Shown: piece after piece, positions 8,231 through 16,435 of the stretch
How positions within the stretch are numbered: the first letter of the stretch is position 1
Layout: every line of letters starts with the position of its first letter
DNA from: Caulobacter radicis
Lineage (GTDB): Bacteria; Pseudomonadota; Alphaproteobacteria; Caulobacterales; Caulobacteraceae
DNA length: 64,000 nt
Direction: 5' to 3'
Assembly (NCBI RefSeq): GCF_003094615.1
Contig: NZ_QDKO01000006.1
Span: 1-64,000 of the forward strand
The notes under the pieces: model-generated
Seen by the model: the letters and a program-made list of their open reading frames with translations, nothing else
What the model was told of the DNA's origin: nothing
Database searches by the model: none
Made by a program: the position numbers and the translations under genes

Positions 8231-8319
8231 TGCTCGGCGGAGAAGCGATCTACCTTAAGGGTCGGCTCCTCAGCCCCCGGTGCTGGCGAAGCGAGACCAA
8301 AGCCTCTATCTGCACCCCC

Positions 8320-9087
8320 ATGCTGATGGTCATCTCTCCCGCCAAGTCGCTAGACTTCACCGCCCCGGATCAGGTGCTGCCCCTGACCACCCCGGCCCTG
8401 AAGCCGCAGATCGCGGAACTGGCCAAGGTCACCCGCAAGCTGACTGCGGCCGACCTGCGTCGGCTGATGCACATCTCCGAGAAGCTGGCCGACCTGAACC
8501 GCGAGCGGTTCCAGCATTTCGACCCGGAGGTCGAGGATGGGCTCCAGGCCGTGATCGCCTTCAACGGCGACGTCTATGCGGGCCTGGCCGCGCGCGAACT
8601 GGATCGCCCGGCCCTGGAGTGGGCGCAAGGGGCCTTGCGCATCCTGTCGGGCCTCTACGGCGTGCTGCGGCCGCTGGACGCCTTGCAGCCCTACCGTCTG
8701 GAGATGGGCACGCGCCTGAAGACCAAGCGCGGCGCCAACCTCTACGACTTCTGGGGCGAGACCATCGCCAAGACCCTCAACGAGGCCGCCGCCGACCATG
8801 CCGACCCGACGCTGGTGAACCTGGCCAGCCAGGAGTATTTCGGCGCCGTCGACGCCAAGGCCCTGAAGCTGCCGGTCGTCACCTGCCACTTCAAGGAAGA
8901 GAAGGCCGGGGCGCTGAAGGTGTTGGGCTTCTACGCCAAGAAGGCGCGCGGCCGCATGGCCCGCTACGCCATCGAGGGCCGCGTCGAGAAGGCGCAGGAC
9001 CTGAAGGCCTTCGATCTGGACGGCTACAGCTTCCGCCCCGATCTCTCGACGGAAGCGGACTGGGTTTTCGCTCGCCCGCAGCCATAA
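8320..9087 (+). CDS. yaaA: Peroxide stress protein YaaA (DUF328)
   Basis: The 255-residue protein starts MLMVISPAKSLDF, matching the family's characteristic N-terminus, so the first of two close ATGs is used. The conserved internal block LYDFWGETIAKTLNE and the late segment VVTCHFKEEK are family landmarks. YaaA lowers intracellular unincorporated iron during peroxide stress in E. coli and binds DNA; the same role is inferred here. Its frame continues upstream into the intergenic repeat, which I exclude. Confidence 0.9.
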   Translation: MLMVISPAKSLDFTAPDQVLPLTTPALKPQIAELAKVTRKLTAADLRRLMHISEKLADLNRERFQHFDPEVEDGLQAVIAFNGDVYAGLAARELDRPALEWAQGALRILSGLYGVLRPLDALQPYRLEMGTRLKTKRGANLYDFWGETIAKTLNEAAADHADPTLVNLASQEYFGAVDAKALKLPVVTCHFKEEKAGALKVLGFYAKKARGRMARYAIEGRVEKAQDLKAFDLDGYSFRPDLSTEADWVFARPQP

Positions 9088-9140
9088 TTTCATCTATCGA
9101 TGAATTTATAAGCGCTCGCTCTTCGCGATAGCGAGCTATA

Positions 9141-9155
9141 TGCTGCAATGCAGCA
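9141..9155 (+). promoter_or_regulatory. Palindrome matching the PhaR-type consensus CTGC-N3-GCAG
   Basis: TGCTGCA-A-TGCAGCA is a perfect 15-bp palindrome containing CTGC-AAT-GCAG. PhaR repressors of polyhydroxybutyrate genes in Rhodobacter and Paracoccus are reported to bind CTGC-N3/4-GCAG. The site lies 29 bp before the chosen start of a 3-hydroxybutyrate dehydrogenase gene, a fitting target. Binding is inferred. Confidence 0.55.
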
Positions 9156-9183
9156 AGTCGGGCAGGACAGCAGGAGCGCGCCG

Positions 9184-9981
9184 ATGGCCGTGGATTTCGG
9201 GTTGCAGGGTCAAGTCGCCATCGTCACGGGCTCGACCAGCGGCATCGGGCACGCGCTCGCCGACGCCATGGCCGCCCAGGGCGTCAACATTGTGCTCAAC
9301 GGCCTGGGCGAGATGAACGCCATCGAGCGCACCCGCGCCGAGATTGCCGAAAAGCACGGCGTCGAAGTGCTGTACCATAGCGCCGACATGACCAAGCCGG
9401 TCGAGATCGCCGACATGGTGCGCGCCGCGAAAGCCGAGTTCGGCGAGCTGGACATTCTCGTGAACAACGCCGGCGTCCAGCACGTGGCCCCGGTCGACGA
9501 GTTCCCCGACGACAAGTGGGACCTGATCATCGCCATCAACCTGTCGTCGGCGTTCCACGCCGCCAAGGCGGCGCTCCCGATCATGAAGGAGCAGGGCCGC
9601 GGGCGGATCGTCAACATCGCCTCGGCGCACGGTCTGGTCGCCTCGCCCTACAAGTCGGCCTATGTCGCCGCCAAGCATGGCATCCTGGGCCTGACCAAGA
9701 CCATCGCGCTGGAGGTCGCCCAACAGGGCATCACCTGCAACGCCATCTGCCCCGGCTTCGTGAAGACCCCGCTGGTCGAGGCCCAGATCGCCGACCAGGC
9801 CAAGGCCCGCGGCATCAGCGAGGAGGCGGTGATGAAGGACGTGATCCTGGCCGCCCAGCCGACCAAGCAGTTCGTCACCGTCGAGCAGCTGGCCGGCCAG
9901 CTGCTTTACCTGGTCAGCGACCTGGGCGCCTCGGCCAACGGCGCGGCCTTCACCGTCGACGGCGGCTGGACCGCGCAGTAA
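9184..9981 (+). CDS. bdhA: 3-hydroxybutyrate dehydrogenase (short-chain dehydrogenase)
   Basis: The 265-residue classical SDR has the NAD-binding TGSTSGIG motif near residue 16 and the NNAG motif. Its catalytic Ser and Tyr-x-x-x-Lys lie in SAYVAAKHG. The late segment around AAQPTKQFVTVEQLA is characteristic of D-3-hydroxybutyrate dehydrogenases, which interconvert 3-hydroxybutyrate and acetoacetate in PHB breakdown. The ATG at 9184 has an AGGAG sequence 7 bases upstream; the in-frame ATG at 9148 lies inside the palindrome and has no such site. Confidence 0.88.
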   Translation: MAVDFGLQGQVAIVTGSTSGIGHALADAMAAQGVNIVLNGLGEMNAIERTRAEIAEKHGVEVLYHSADMTKPVEIADMVRAAKAEFGELDILVNNAGVQHVAPVDEFPDDKWDLIIAINLSSAFHAAKAALPIMKEQGRGRIVNIASAHGLVASPYKSAYVAAKHGILGLTKTIALEVAQQGITCNAICPGFVKTPLVEAQIADQAKARGISEEAVMKDVILAAQPTKQFVTVEQLAGQLLYLVSDLGASANGAAFTVDGGWTAQ

Positions 9982-10037
9982 GGCGCCTTCACGCCGGTCG
10001 GTTCAGGGGCGGATCGACAGCAGCGCTTGAGACGAAA

Positions 10038-10123
10038 CCTCGTCCTTCGACAGGCTCAGGATGAGGTTTTTGAATCACCGAGCCTGTAAGTGGTCCTCAT
10101 CCTGAGCGCGTCGAAGGACGAGG
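10038..10123. repeat. Intergenic inverted repeat, family A copy 1
   Basis: The 29-bp arms at 10038-10066 and 10095-10123 are near-perfect reverse complements built on CCTCGTCCTTCGACAGGCTC. A second copy of the same element, also an inverted pair, occurs at 42995-43078. It sits between bdhA and the patatin gene and contains no ORF or T-tract terminator. Confidence 0.8.
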
Positions 10124-10144
10124 ACCAAGCACGAAGGCCGCCCC

Positions 10145-11206
10145 ATGCCCATCGCGCCGCTGAGGAAGAAGCCCAAGGGTCCGCGCCCGATCAGCCTGGC
10201 GCTGCAGGGCGGCGGGGCGCACGGCGCCTTCGAGTGGGGCGTCATCGACCGCCTGCTGGAGGAGGAGGGCCTGGAGATCCAGGCCATCACCGCCGCCTCG
10301 GCCGGGGCCATGAACGCGGTGGCCTTCACCTCGGGCCTGATCGCCGGCGGCCGCGACGGCGCGAAAGCCGCGCTCGACGACTTCTGGAAGCAGGTCAACC
10401 GCAAGGGCGGCCGCAACGTCTTCGGCGACACCAGCATCTGGACAAGCGCTTTCGGGGGCGCGACCGACTGGATCAAGAACACGCCCGGCTGGCGGATGGC
10501 CGAGACCCTGGCTCTGTCGCTCAGCCCCTACGAGTTCAATCCGTTCAACCTGAACCCGCTGCACGACATTCTCGACGAGGCGATCGATTTCGCCGCCCTG
10601 CGCGAGCGCTCGCCGGTCAAGCTCTACATCTCGGCCACGGCGGTGCGGACCAGCAAGGCCAAGGTGTTCCGCGAGACCGAGCTGACCGCCCGCCACGTGA
10701 TGGCCAGCGCTTGCCTGCCGCAGGTGTTCCAGGCGGTCGAGATCGACGGCGAGCCCTACTGGGACGGCGGCTTCCTGGCCAACCCGCCGCTGTGGCCGCT
10801 GTTCTACGACCAGACCCCCGACGACATCCTGCTGGTCAGCCTCAACCCCTTCGTCCGCGACGAGACGCCCAAGTCGCCGGGTGAGATCATGGACCGCCTG
10901 AACGAGATCACCTTCAACGCGGCGTTGTCCTCGGAGCTTCGCGCCATCGGCTTCGTGCAGAAGCTGCTCGACGAAGGCCTCTTGAAAGACAATGCCCGGG
11001 GGCGCTATCGGCGCATGCTCGTCCACGCCATCAAGGCCGACGAGCCGCTGGCCGACCTGTCGCTGGCGTCCAAGTTCAATACCGAGTGGAGCTTTCTGAC
11101 CGACCTCAAGGCCCGCGGGCGCAAGGCGGCGGAAGACTGGCTCGGCGAGTGCATGTCCCAGGTGGGCGAGCGCTCGACGGTAGATCTGAAGTCTGGTTTC
11201 GCATGA
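10145..11206 (+). CDS. Patatin-like phospholipase
   Basis: The 353-residue protein has the patatin oxyanion loop [11 protein letters not shown] near residue 23. The nucleophile region reads [11 protein letters not shown] and the second catalytic motif is DGGFLANPP. The nucleophile elbow is A-x-S-x-G where the family normally has G-x-S-x-G; the catalytic serine and aspartate are both kept, so activity is still plausible. It lacks a signal peptide and transmembrane segments. Its stop overlaps the Nudix gene start as ATGA, so the two are coupled. The likely role is phospholipid acyl hydrolysis. Confidence 0.85.
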   Translation: MPIAPLRKKPKGPRPISLALQGGGAHGAFEWGVIDRLLEEEGLEIQAITAASAGAMNAVAFTSGLIAGGRDGAKAALDDFWKQVNRKGGRNVFGDTSIWTSAFGGATDWIKNTPGWRMAETLALSLSPYEFNPFNLNPLHDILDEAIDFAALRERSPVKLYISATAVRTSKAKVFRETELTARHVMASACLPQVFQAVEIDGEPYWDGGFLANPPLWPLFYDQTPDDILLVSLNPFVRDETPKSPGEIMDRLNEITFNAALSSELRAIGFVQKLLDEGLLKDNARGRYRRMLVHAIKADEPLADLSLASKFNTEWSFLTDLKARGRKAAEDWLGECMSQVGERSTVDLKSGFA

Positions 11207-11634
11207 TTACCCCCGCCCCGACCCCCTCCCCCACCGCCGGCGTGATCTGCCTGCGGGGGCATGAGGTGCTGCTGATCAAGCGCGGCACGCCGCCGCGTCT
11301 GGGCCAATGGAGCCTGCCGGGCGGGCGCATCGAGTTCGGCGAGACGGCCGAGGCCGCCGCCCTGCGCGAACTGCGCGAGGAGACCGGCGTGGAAGCCCGG
11401 CTTCTGGGCCTCATTGATGTCGTCGACGGCGTCTTCACCTCGCGCGAGACCGGCGAGACCACCCGTCACTTCGTGATGTTCGACTACGCCGCCGAATGGA
11501 CCGGCGGCGAGCCCCACGCCGGCGACGACGCCGCCGACGCCCGGTTCTTCACGCGGGAGGAGGCCATGGCGGCGGTGGAATGGGACCTGACCCGCCAGGT
11601 CATCGCCCAGACCTACGACCTGTTTCGGCGATAA
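11203..11634 (+). CDS. Nudix hydrolase
   Basis: The 143-residue protein carries a complete Nudix box. It starts at GGRIEFGE, continues with the RELREETGV helix, and preserves every catalytic glutamate of GX5EX7REUXEEXGU. It hydrolyses a nucleoside diphosphate linked to another moiety; the substrate cannot be read from sequence. The frame extends upstream inside the patatin gene, but the ATG at 11203 overlapping the patatin stop by 4 bp is the natural start. Confidence 0.88.
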   Translation: MITPAPTPSPTAGVICLRGHEVLLIKRGTPPRLGQWSLPGGRIEFGETAEAAALRELREETGVEARLLGLIDVVDGVFTSRETGETTRHFVMFDYAAEWTGGEPHAGDDAADARFFTREEAMAAVEWDLTRQVIAQTYDLFRR

Positions 11635-11770
11635 GGCGATCGCGCCCGGGCGCAAGTAATAATCGCACAAAGAAATATTCTATTTAAGGTTGCGATCGCC
11701 ACTCTCTGGACGTGATGCTTCCCCTTGCCTGGCCGCGCCCTGACGGCGACCGGCCCAAGGGGAGGCGTCG

Positions 11771-13744
11771 ATGTCCACCAAGCACTCCTGCCAGATCTAT
11801 CTCCAGAGCAACGTCGGCGATCCGACCATCGTCACGCTGTGGCACAAGAATTCCGACTACGGCATATCCAGCCAGACCTGGACGATCCCGCCCAACGGCA
11901 AGGTCGGTCCGATGACCGTGTTCTTCAACACCGGCCTCGGCTCGCTGACCGTGAAGGACTACTGGGCCGTCAAGCTGGTGGTCGAGAGCGGCACGGCCCA
12001 TGGCGTGTTCCACAGCGTCGGCTCGGACAACTGGACCGAGTGCCAGCTGCAGTCCCCCGACGCCGGGCAGTCGATCACCCTGACCGTCGACACCGGCGTC
12101 CTGAAGATCCCCCTGCCCTCGGGCGGCACGTCCGCGCAGATGCAGATGACCTCGCCGCTGGCCCAGGTCGACAACGTCTTCGTGCTGATGCTCGAGAACC
12201 ACTCGTTCGACAACATCTTCGCCTTTTCCGGCATCCCGGGGATCGTCGGCTCGTCGAGCCAGAACATGAACGAATACAAAGGCGTCCAATATTTCTGCGC
12301 CGCGCCGGCCCCGACCGCCATGCCCACCGATCCCGGGCACGAGTTCGCCGACGTCTACGAGCAGCTGTGCGGCGAGGGCGCCGTGCATAGCCCCTGGTCG
12401 AGCTACGGATCGCCCACGGCGACAGGCTTCGTGGCCAACTACGCCACCAGCACCAGCGAGCTCAAGGATCACAACCCCGCCTACCTGCCGACCCAGGCCG
12501 AGTACGGCGACATCATGCTGTGCTTCGACACGCCCAATCAGCTGCCGGTGATCTACCAGCTGGCCACCGAGTTCGCGGTCTGCGACCGCTGGTGGTCGTC
12601 GCTTCCCGGCCCCACCTGGCCCAACCGCTTCTTCGTGCACGGCGCCTCTTCGGCCGGCTGGTCGGACTCGCCGGGCGAAAGCTATATCGCCAAGTGGGAG
12701 ACCGTCAGCGGCTTCACCTATCCCAGCGGCGCCTCGATCTACGACCGGCTGAACACCGCCCACATGAACTGGCGGATCTATGTCGACGAGGAAGGCAACA
12801 CCCTGGGCGGCATTCCCCAGGTGTCGTCGCTGAAGGGGGTGACCTACAAGATCGACACCGAAGCCTTCTCCAGCTTCGCCGACGACCTGCTGGGCCCCTA
12901 CCCCTACCCCTACACCTTCATCGAGCCGAACTACGGCGACATCTATGGCGGCACCTATGTGGGCGGCTCCTCGCAGCACCCCATGGACTCGATGGCCAAG
13001 GGCGAGGCCCTGATCAAGGCGACCTACGAGGCGATCCGCAATTCGCCGGGCTGGGCGCGCAGCCTGCTGATCGTCACCTATGACGAACACGGCGGCTTTC
13101 ACGACGCCGTCACCCCCTACGGCGCAACGCCGCCGAACGACGGCTCGCCCCAGGACGTGGCGATCAACTCGGGCGGCTTCCTGTTCGACCGATACGGCGT
13201 GCGGGTGCCGGCCGTGATCGTCTCGCCGCTGATCCCGAAGGCCTCGGTGAGCCATACCCAGTACGATCACGCCTCGGTGCCGGCCACGCTGGAGGCCCTG
13301 TGGGGCCTGCCGTACATGACGTCCCGCGACCAGCACGCCAGCACCGTGCTGCCGCTGCTGTCGCTGGCCACCGCGCGCACCGACTGCCCGGTGACGCTGA
13401 ACGATCCGGCGCCCGAGGCGGTGGCCGCTTCGGCGAGCCCCGCGCCGATGTCGGCCGAGGTCGCGGCTCAGCCCCTGCCTGGCGCCGGCAACACCATCGG
13501 CTTCCTGCACATCATGGCCAAGACCGACCTGGCCCTGGCCAATGGCGACCCGGCCGCGGGCGCGGCGATCCAGGCCCGGGTGGCGGCGATCAAGACCCGG
13601 GGCGAGGCCGAGGCTTACGCCGCCGAGGTGGCCGCCAAGGCCGCCGCCGCGCGGGCCGGCGTCGAAAAGACGAAAGCCGCCGCCGCGGCCTTCGCCTCGC
13701 CCAAGCCGCCGGAGGTGATTTCTGGACCCGAAAGTCCAGAATAA
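11771..13744 (+). CDS. Phosphoesterase (phospholipase C / acid phosphatase family) with extra N-terminal domain
   Basis: The 657-residue protein contains a PF04185-type phosphoesterase core that begins near residue 134 with VFVLMLENHSFDNIF. It continues through DRWWSSLPGPTWPNRFFVHG and TYDEHGGFHD, matching non-haemolytic phospholipase C and acid phosphatases. About 120 residues ahead of the core look like a beta-sandwich of unknown family, and the last 80 residues are an Ala-rich helical tail. No Sec, Tat or lipoprotein signal is visible, unusual for this normally exported family. The GGGGAGG sequence just upstream supports the start at 11771. Confidence 0.8.
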   Translation: MSTKHSCQIYLQSNVGDPTIVTLWHKNSDYGISSQTWTIPPNGKVGPMTVFFNTGLGSLTVKDYWAVKLVVESGTAHGVFHSVGSDNWTECQLQSPDAGQSITLTVDTGVLKIPLPSGGTSAQMQMTSPLAQVDNVFVLMLENHSFDNIFAFSGIPGIVGSSSQNMNEYKGVQYFCAAPAPTAMPTDPGHEFADVYEQLCGEGAVHSPWSSYGSPTATGFVANYATSTSELKDHNPAYLPTQAEYGDIMLCFDTPNQLPVIYQLATEFAVCDRWWSSLPGPTWPNRFFVHGASSAGWSDSPGESYIAKWETVSGFTYPSGASIYDRLNTAHMNWRIYVDEEGNTLGGIPQVSSLKGVTYKIDTEAFSSFADDLLGPYPYPYTFIEPNYGDIYGGTYVGGSSQHPMDSMAKGEALIKATYEAIRNSPGWARSLLIVTYDEHGGFHDAVTPYGATPPNDGSPQDVAINSGGFLFDRYGVRVPAVIVSPLIPKASVSHTQYDHASVPATLEALWGLPYMTSRDQHASTVLPLLSLATARTDCPVTLNDPAPEAVAASASPAPMSAEVAAQPLPGAGNTIGFLHIMAKTDLALANGDPAAGAAIQARVAAIKTRGEAEAYAAEVAAKAAAARAGVEKTKAAAAAFASPKPPEVISGPESPE

Positions 13745-13791
13745 GACATTGAAATTTATACGCTTGTCGAACCAGAGCTTCGGTGAGACGC

Positions 13792-13846
13792 TTTCCTCGT
13801 GACCGGCAGCCTCGACGTCAGAGCGCGGCGCCGGCTCACGAGGAAA
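13792..13846. repeat. Imperfect inverted repeat before small membrane protein gene
   Basis: TTTCCTCGTGACCGGC at 13792-13807 pairs with GCCGGCTCACGAGGAAA at 13830-13846 with a one-base bulge. The repeat ends eight bases before the start of the 46-residue ORF, so the stem would sit in its 5' leader. It could be an operator or a translation-control hairpin. Confidence 0.6.
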
Positions 13847-13854
13847 CGAGAGAG

Positions 13855-13995
13855 ATGACCCCGCAAGACATCGTGGGCCTGGCCCCGCCGCGCGGACTTC
13901 TGGCGATGATCGCGCTGATGCTGTCGGCCATGGCCGCCTGCTTCTGGACCCCGGAGCTGGACCCCGAACGCATTCTCGACGACGAGCGCCGCTGA
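13855..13995 (+). CDS. Small single-span membrane protein (46 aa)
   Basis: The predicted peptide MTPQDIVGLAPPRGLLAMIA and what follows contains one hydrophobic segment (about 14-30), then an acidic, charged C-terminus ending in DDERR. The ATG follows a purine-rich AGAGAG stretch. Codon usage has the neighbours' strong GC3 bias, supporting real coding. No family is recognised. The start at 13855 is preferred over the in-frame ATG at 13783 because the latter would run through the inverted repeat. Confidence 0.5.
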   Translation: MTPQDIVGLAPPRGLLAMIALMLSAMAACFWTPELDPERILDDERR

Positions 13996-14000
13996 GGCGC

Positions 14001-15074
14001 TTAAGGCTTGTAGTTCCCCCAGCCCCAGCAGCCGGGGCGCGGCGCGCCGGCCAGCCCTTCGCCGTCGACGCACAGCAGGCCCGCGCCCGGCCCCACGCCG
14101 CCTGGCGGCGAGATCCAGGTCACCACCCCGTCCTCCACCCCGACCAGGGCCACGTCGCGCTTGTCGGAGAGATTGCGGCTCTTCCAGCCGCCCAGGTCGA
14201 CGGTCAGCACGCCATAATCCGGTCGCGTCGAACCGTGCCAGCGCAGGCCGTCCTGGTCGCGCGCGAAGGCCTTGGGGTCCCGCGGCAGGCGCTGGCCCAC
14301 GCTCATCCCCGCCAAGGTCGCCGCCCCTCGCTCGCGCGCCCGTTCCCGATCGCGGTTCATGGCCGGCAGCTTCACCGCGAACGGCAGCAGGGCCAGGCCC
14401 TGCATGTCGCTGTTGCTCAGCCCCGGACGCCTAGCGGCAGGCGCGATGGCCAGCGGCCGCGGCCCCGGCGCGCAGGCCGCCGACAGCCGGTCGGCCGGAT
14501 CCGCCGCGTCCTTCGACCAGCGTCCGAGAAAGCCCCGCCCGTCCTCCAGCGGCAACTGGCCGAAGGCCGGCGCGAACGGCGAGGGCCGGCTCTGGCGGAC
14601 CCACCGCTCATGGGCCTTGCGATCCTCGATCGGCGGGGCGGGCGAGCGGGGCCCCGCCGGCGTCCGCACCGGCCTCAGCACCGCCGCCAGCCGTCCGTCG
14701 TGGAACACCAGGACCGGATCGCCCTTTCCCGGTTCACCGGAACCCGAAGCCAGCCGCGAGCGACAGATCGGGGCTTCCGGGTCGAGGGGCCCGTCGCCAT
14801 AGGTGCGCCAGACGGCCTGCTGGCGCAGCCGCCTGGGATCGGCGACCAACTGGTCGAGCGTGAAATAGACGTCCGTTCCGTCGCTGCCCGCGACCTCGAA
14901 GCCGCGCGTCAGGGGCGTCTGCGCCGGCGCGCCGGTCAGGCGGGCCCGCACCTCGACGGGGGACAGCCCGATCAGGTCGCCGACCGCCGCCTCGCCGGCC
15001 GCGGCCTGCGACGGCCCGACCGCAAGAGCCAACAGTCCGGCCAGCAGCGCCGACAATCCGATCCGCCTGCTCAT
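14001..15074 (-). CDS. Exported protein of unknown function
   Basis: The 357-residue protein starts MSRRIGLSALLAGLLALAVG, a Sec signal peptide with probable cleavage after AAA. The mature part begins with a segment like a small SmpA/OmlA-style repeat (DLIGLSPVEVRARLTGAP) and includes two short Cys-containing stretches near the C-terminus. I cannot assign a function. The reading frame is open further upstream to 15323, but that part overlaps the divergent nitronate monooxygenase leader and lacks a plausible signal, so the start at 15074 is chosen. Confidence 0.68.
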   Translation of the reverse strand: MSRRIGLSALLAGLLALAVGPSQAAAGEAAVGDLIGLSPVEVRARLTGAPAQTPLTRGFEVAGSDGTDVYFTLDQLVADPRRLRQQAVWRTYGDGPLDPEAPICRSRLASGSGEPGKGDPVLVFHDGRLAAVLRPVRTPAGPRSPAPPIEDRKAHERWVRQSRPSPFAPAFGQLPLEDGRGFLGRWSKDAADPADRLSAACAPGPRPLAIAPAARRPGLSNSDMQGLALLPFAVKLPAMNRDRERARERGAATLAGMSVGQRLPRDPKAFARDQDGLRWHGSTRPDYGVLTVDLGGWKSRNLSDKRDVALVGVEDGVVTWISPPGGVGPGAGLLCVDGEGLAGAPRPGCWGWGNYKP

Positions 15075-15258
15075 GCCAGCCTCCCAGATCCAACCCTGGG
15101 AGGAAAACACGGCCAAGGCTCGCCCGCCACCGAAAAGTGAGTGAACAATCACACTCGATCTGTGAGGCGCCGTCGCGGAAGGATTGCGGCGGCCGGCGTC
15201 GGGCGCACACTCGCCGCCAAGGCCCCGCCGAAGGGCCGCAACGATAGGGAGACCCGCC

Positions 15259-16224
15259 ATGGCCCTGCGCACGCCGCTGTGCGACCTGCTGCACGTCGAG
15301 CATCCGATCCTGCTGGCCGGCATGGGCGGGGTGTCCTACGCCCCACTGGCGGCGGCGGTCTCCAGCGCCGGCGGCTATGGCGTGCTGGGCATGGCCGGGA
15401 CCTCGCCGAACTTCATCCGCCAGCAGATGCGCCAGGTGCGCGCGCTCACCGACAGGCCGTTCGGCGTCGACCTGCTGGCCGCCACGCCCGACGCCCTGAC
15501 CGCCAGTGTCGACGTCATCATCGAGGAGGGCGCCAGCGCCTTCGTCGCCGGCCTGGGCGTGCCCTCGCCGATCATCGCGCGGCTGCACGCGGCGGGCCTG
15601 AAGGTGATGGTGGTCTGCGGCACGGTGCGCCATGCCCAGAAGGCGCGCGACGCCGGCTGCGACGCGGTGATCTGCCAGGGCGGCGAAGGCGGCGGCCACA
15701 CGGGCCTGGTCGGGACCCTGCCGCTGGTGGCCCAGGCGGTCGAGGCGGTCGACATCCCGGTGATCGCGGCCGGCGGCCTGCATGACGGCCGGGGCCTGGC
15801 CGCCGCCCTGGCCCTGGGCGCCCAGGGCGTCTGGATGGGCACCCGCTTCATCGCCAGCGTCGAGGCCCATGCCGGCGAGGTCTATCGCGACGCCGTGCTG
15901 GCCGCCCGCGACGAGGACACCGTCCGCACCCGCTGCTACTCGGGCAAGCCCATGCGGGTGCGCGCCAACCCTTACGTCGACGACTGGGAGACCCGGCCGG
16001 GCGAGATCCAGCCCTTCCCCTTGCAGGCCATGGCCAGCGTCCAGGCCGGTGTGCTGGGCGGCATCGGCGGCCAGACCGAGGGCCTGGATCCCGACCGCTC
16101 GTGCCTGGCCATGGGCCAGAGCGCCGGCGGCATCCGCCAGGTTCTGCCGGCTGGGCGGATCGTCGCCGACCTGGTCGCCGAGGCCGAAGCGGCCATCCGC
16201 CGCAGCGCGGCGCTGGTGGCCTGA
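15259..16224 (+). CDS. Nitronate monooxygenase (2-nitropropane dioxygenase family)
   Basis: The 321-residue TIM-barrel flavoprotein has the signature GGEGGGHTG at about residue 140. This includes the histidine used for proton abstraction from nitronates. The FMN-binding segment IAAGGLHDGRGLAAALALGA follows. It oxidises alkyl nitronates with oxygen, a detoxification reaction. The ATG at 15259 begins MALRTPLCDLLHVEHPI, typical of the family. It is divergent from the secreted protein gene. Confidence 0.87.
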   Translation: MALRTPLCDLLHVEHPILLAGMGGVSYAPLAAAVSSAGGYGVLGMAGTSPNFIRQQMRQVRALTDRPFGVDLLAATPDALTASVDVIIEEGASAFVAGLGVPSPIIARLHAAGLKVMVVCGTVRHAQKARDAGCDAVICQGGEGGGHTGLVGTLPLVAQAVEAVDIPVIAAGGLHDGRGLAAALALGAQGVWMGTRFIASVEAHAGEVYRDAVLAARDEDTVRTRCYSGKPMRVRANPYVDDWETRPGEIQPFPLQAMASVQAGVLGGIGGQTEGLDPDRSCLAMGQSAGGIRQVLPAGRIVADLVAEAEAAIRRSAALVA

Positions 16225-16261
16225 GGGGAGCTGAGCGCGACGCCGTCCAACACCCTCAAGT

Positions 16262-16412
16262 CGTCATCCCGGCCGGAGCGCGCAGCGCGGAGAGCCGGGA
16301 CCCAGGGGCCGCCGCAGTGCGCCAGCCGCTGTCTGGCTGGGTGATCTGGGCGCCGCGCCCAGTCCCCTGGGTCCTGGGTCTACGGCGCTTTGCGCCTTCG
16401 CCCGGGATGACG
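16262..16412. repeat. Intergenic inverted repeat, family B (CGTCATCCCGG arms)
   Basis: CGTCATCCCGG at 16262-16272 and CCGGGATGACG at 16402-16412 enclose a second imperfect pairing of CCGGGACCCAGGGG with CCCCTGGGTCC. The same 11-bp arms recur as a compact hairpin at 21708-21737. It occupies the gap between two convergent genes. Confidence 0.7.
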
Positions 16413-16435
16413 ATGGAGTGTAGTGGGGACGAGCC

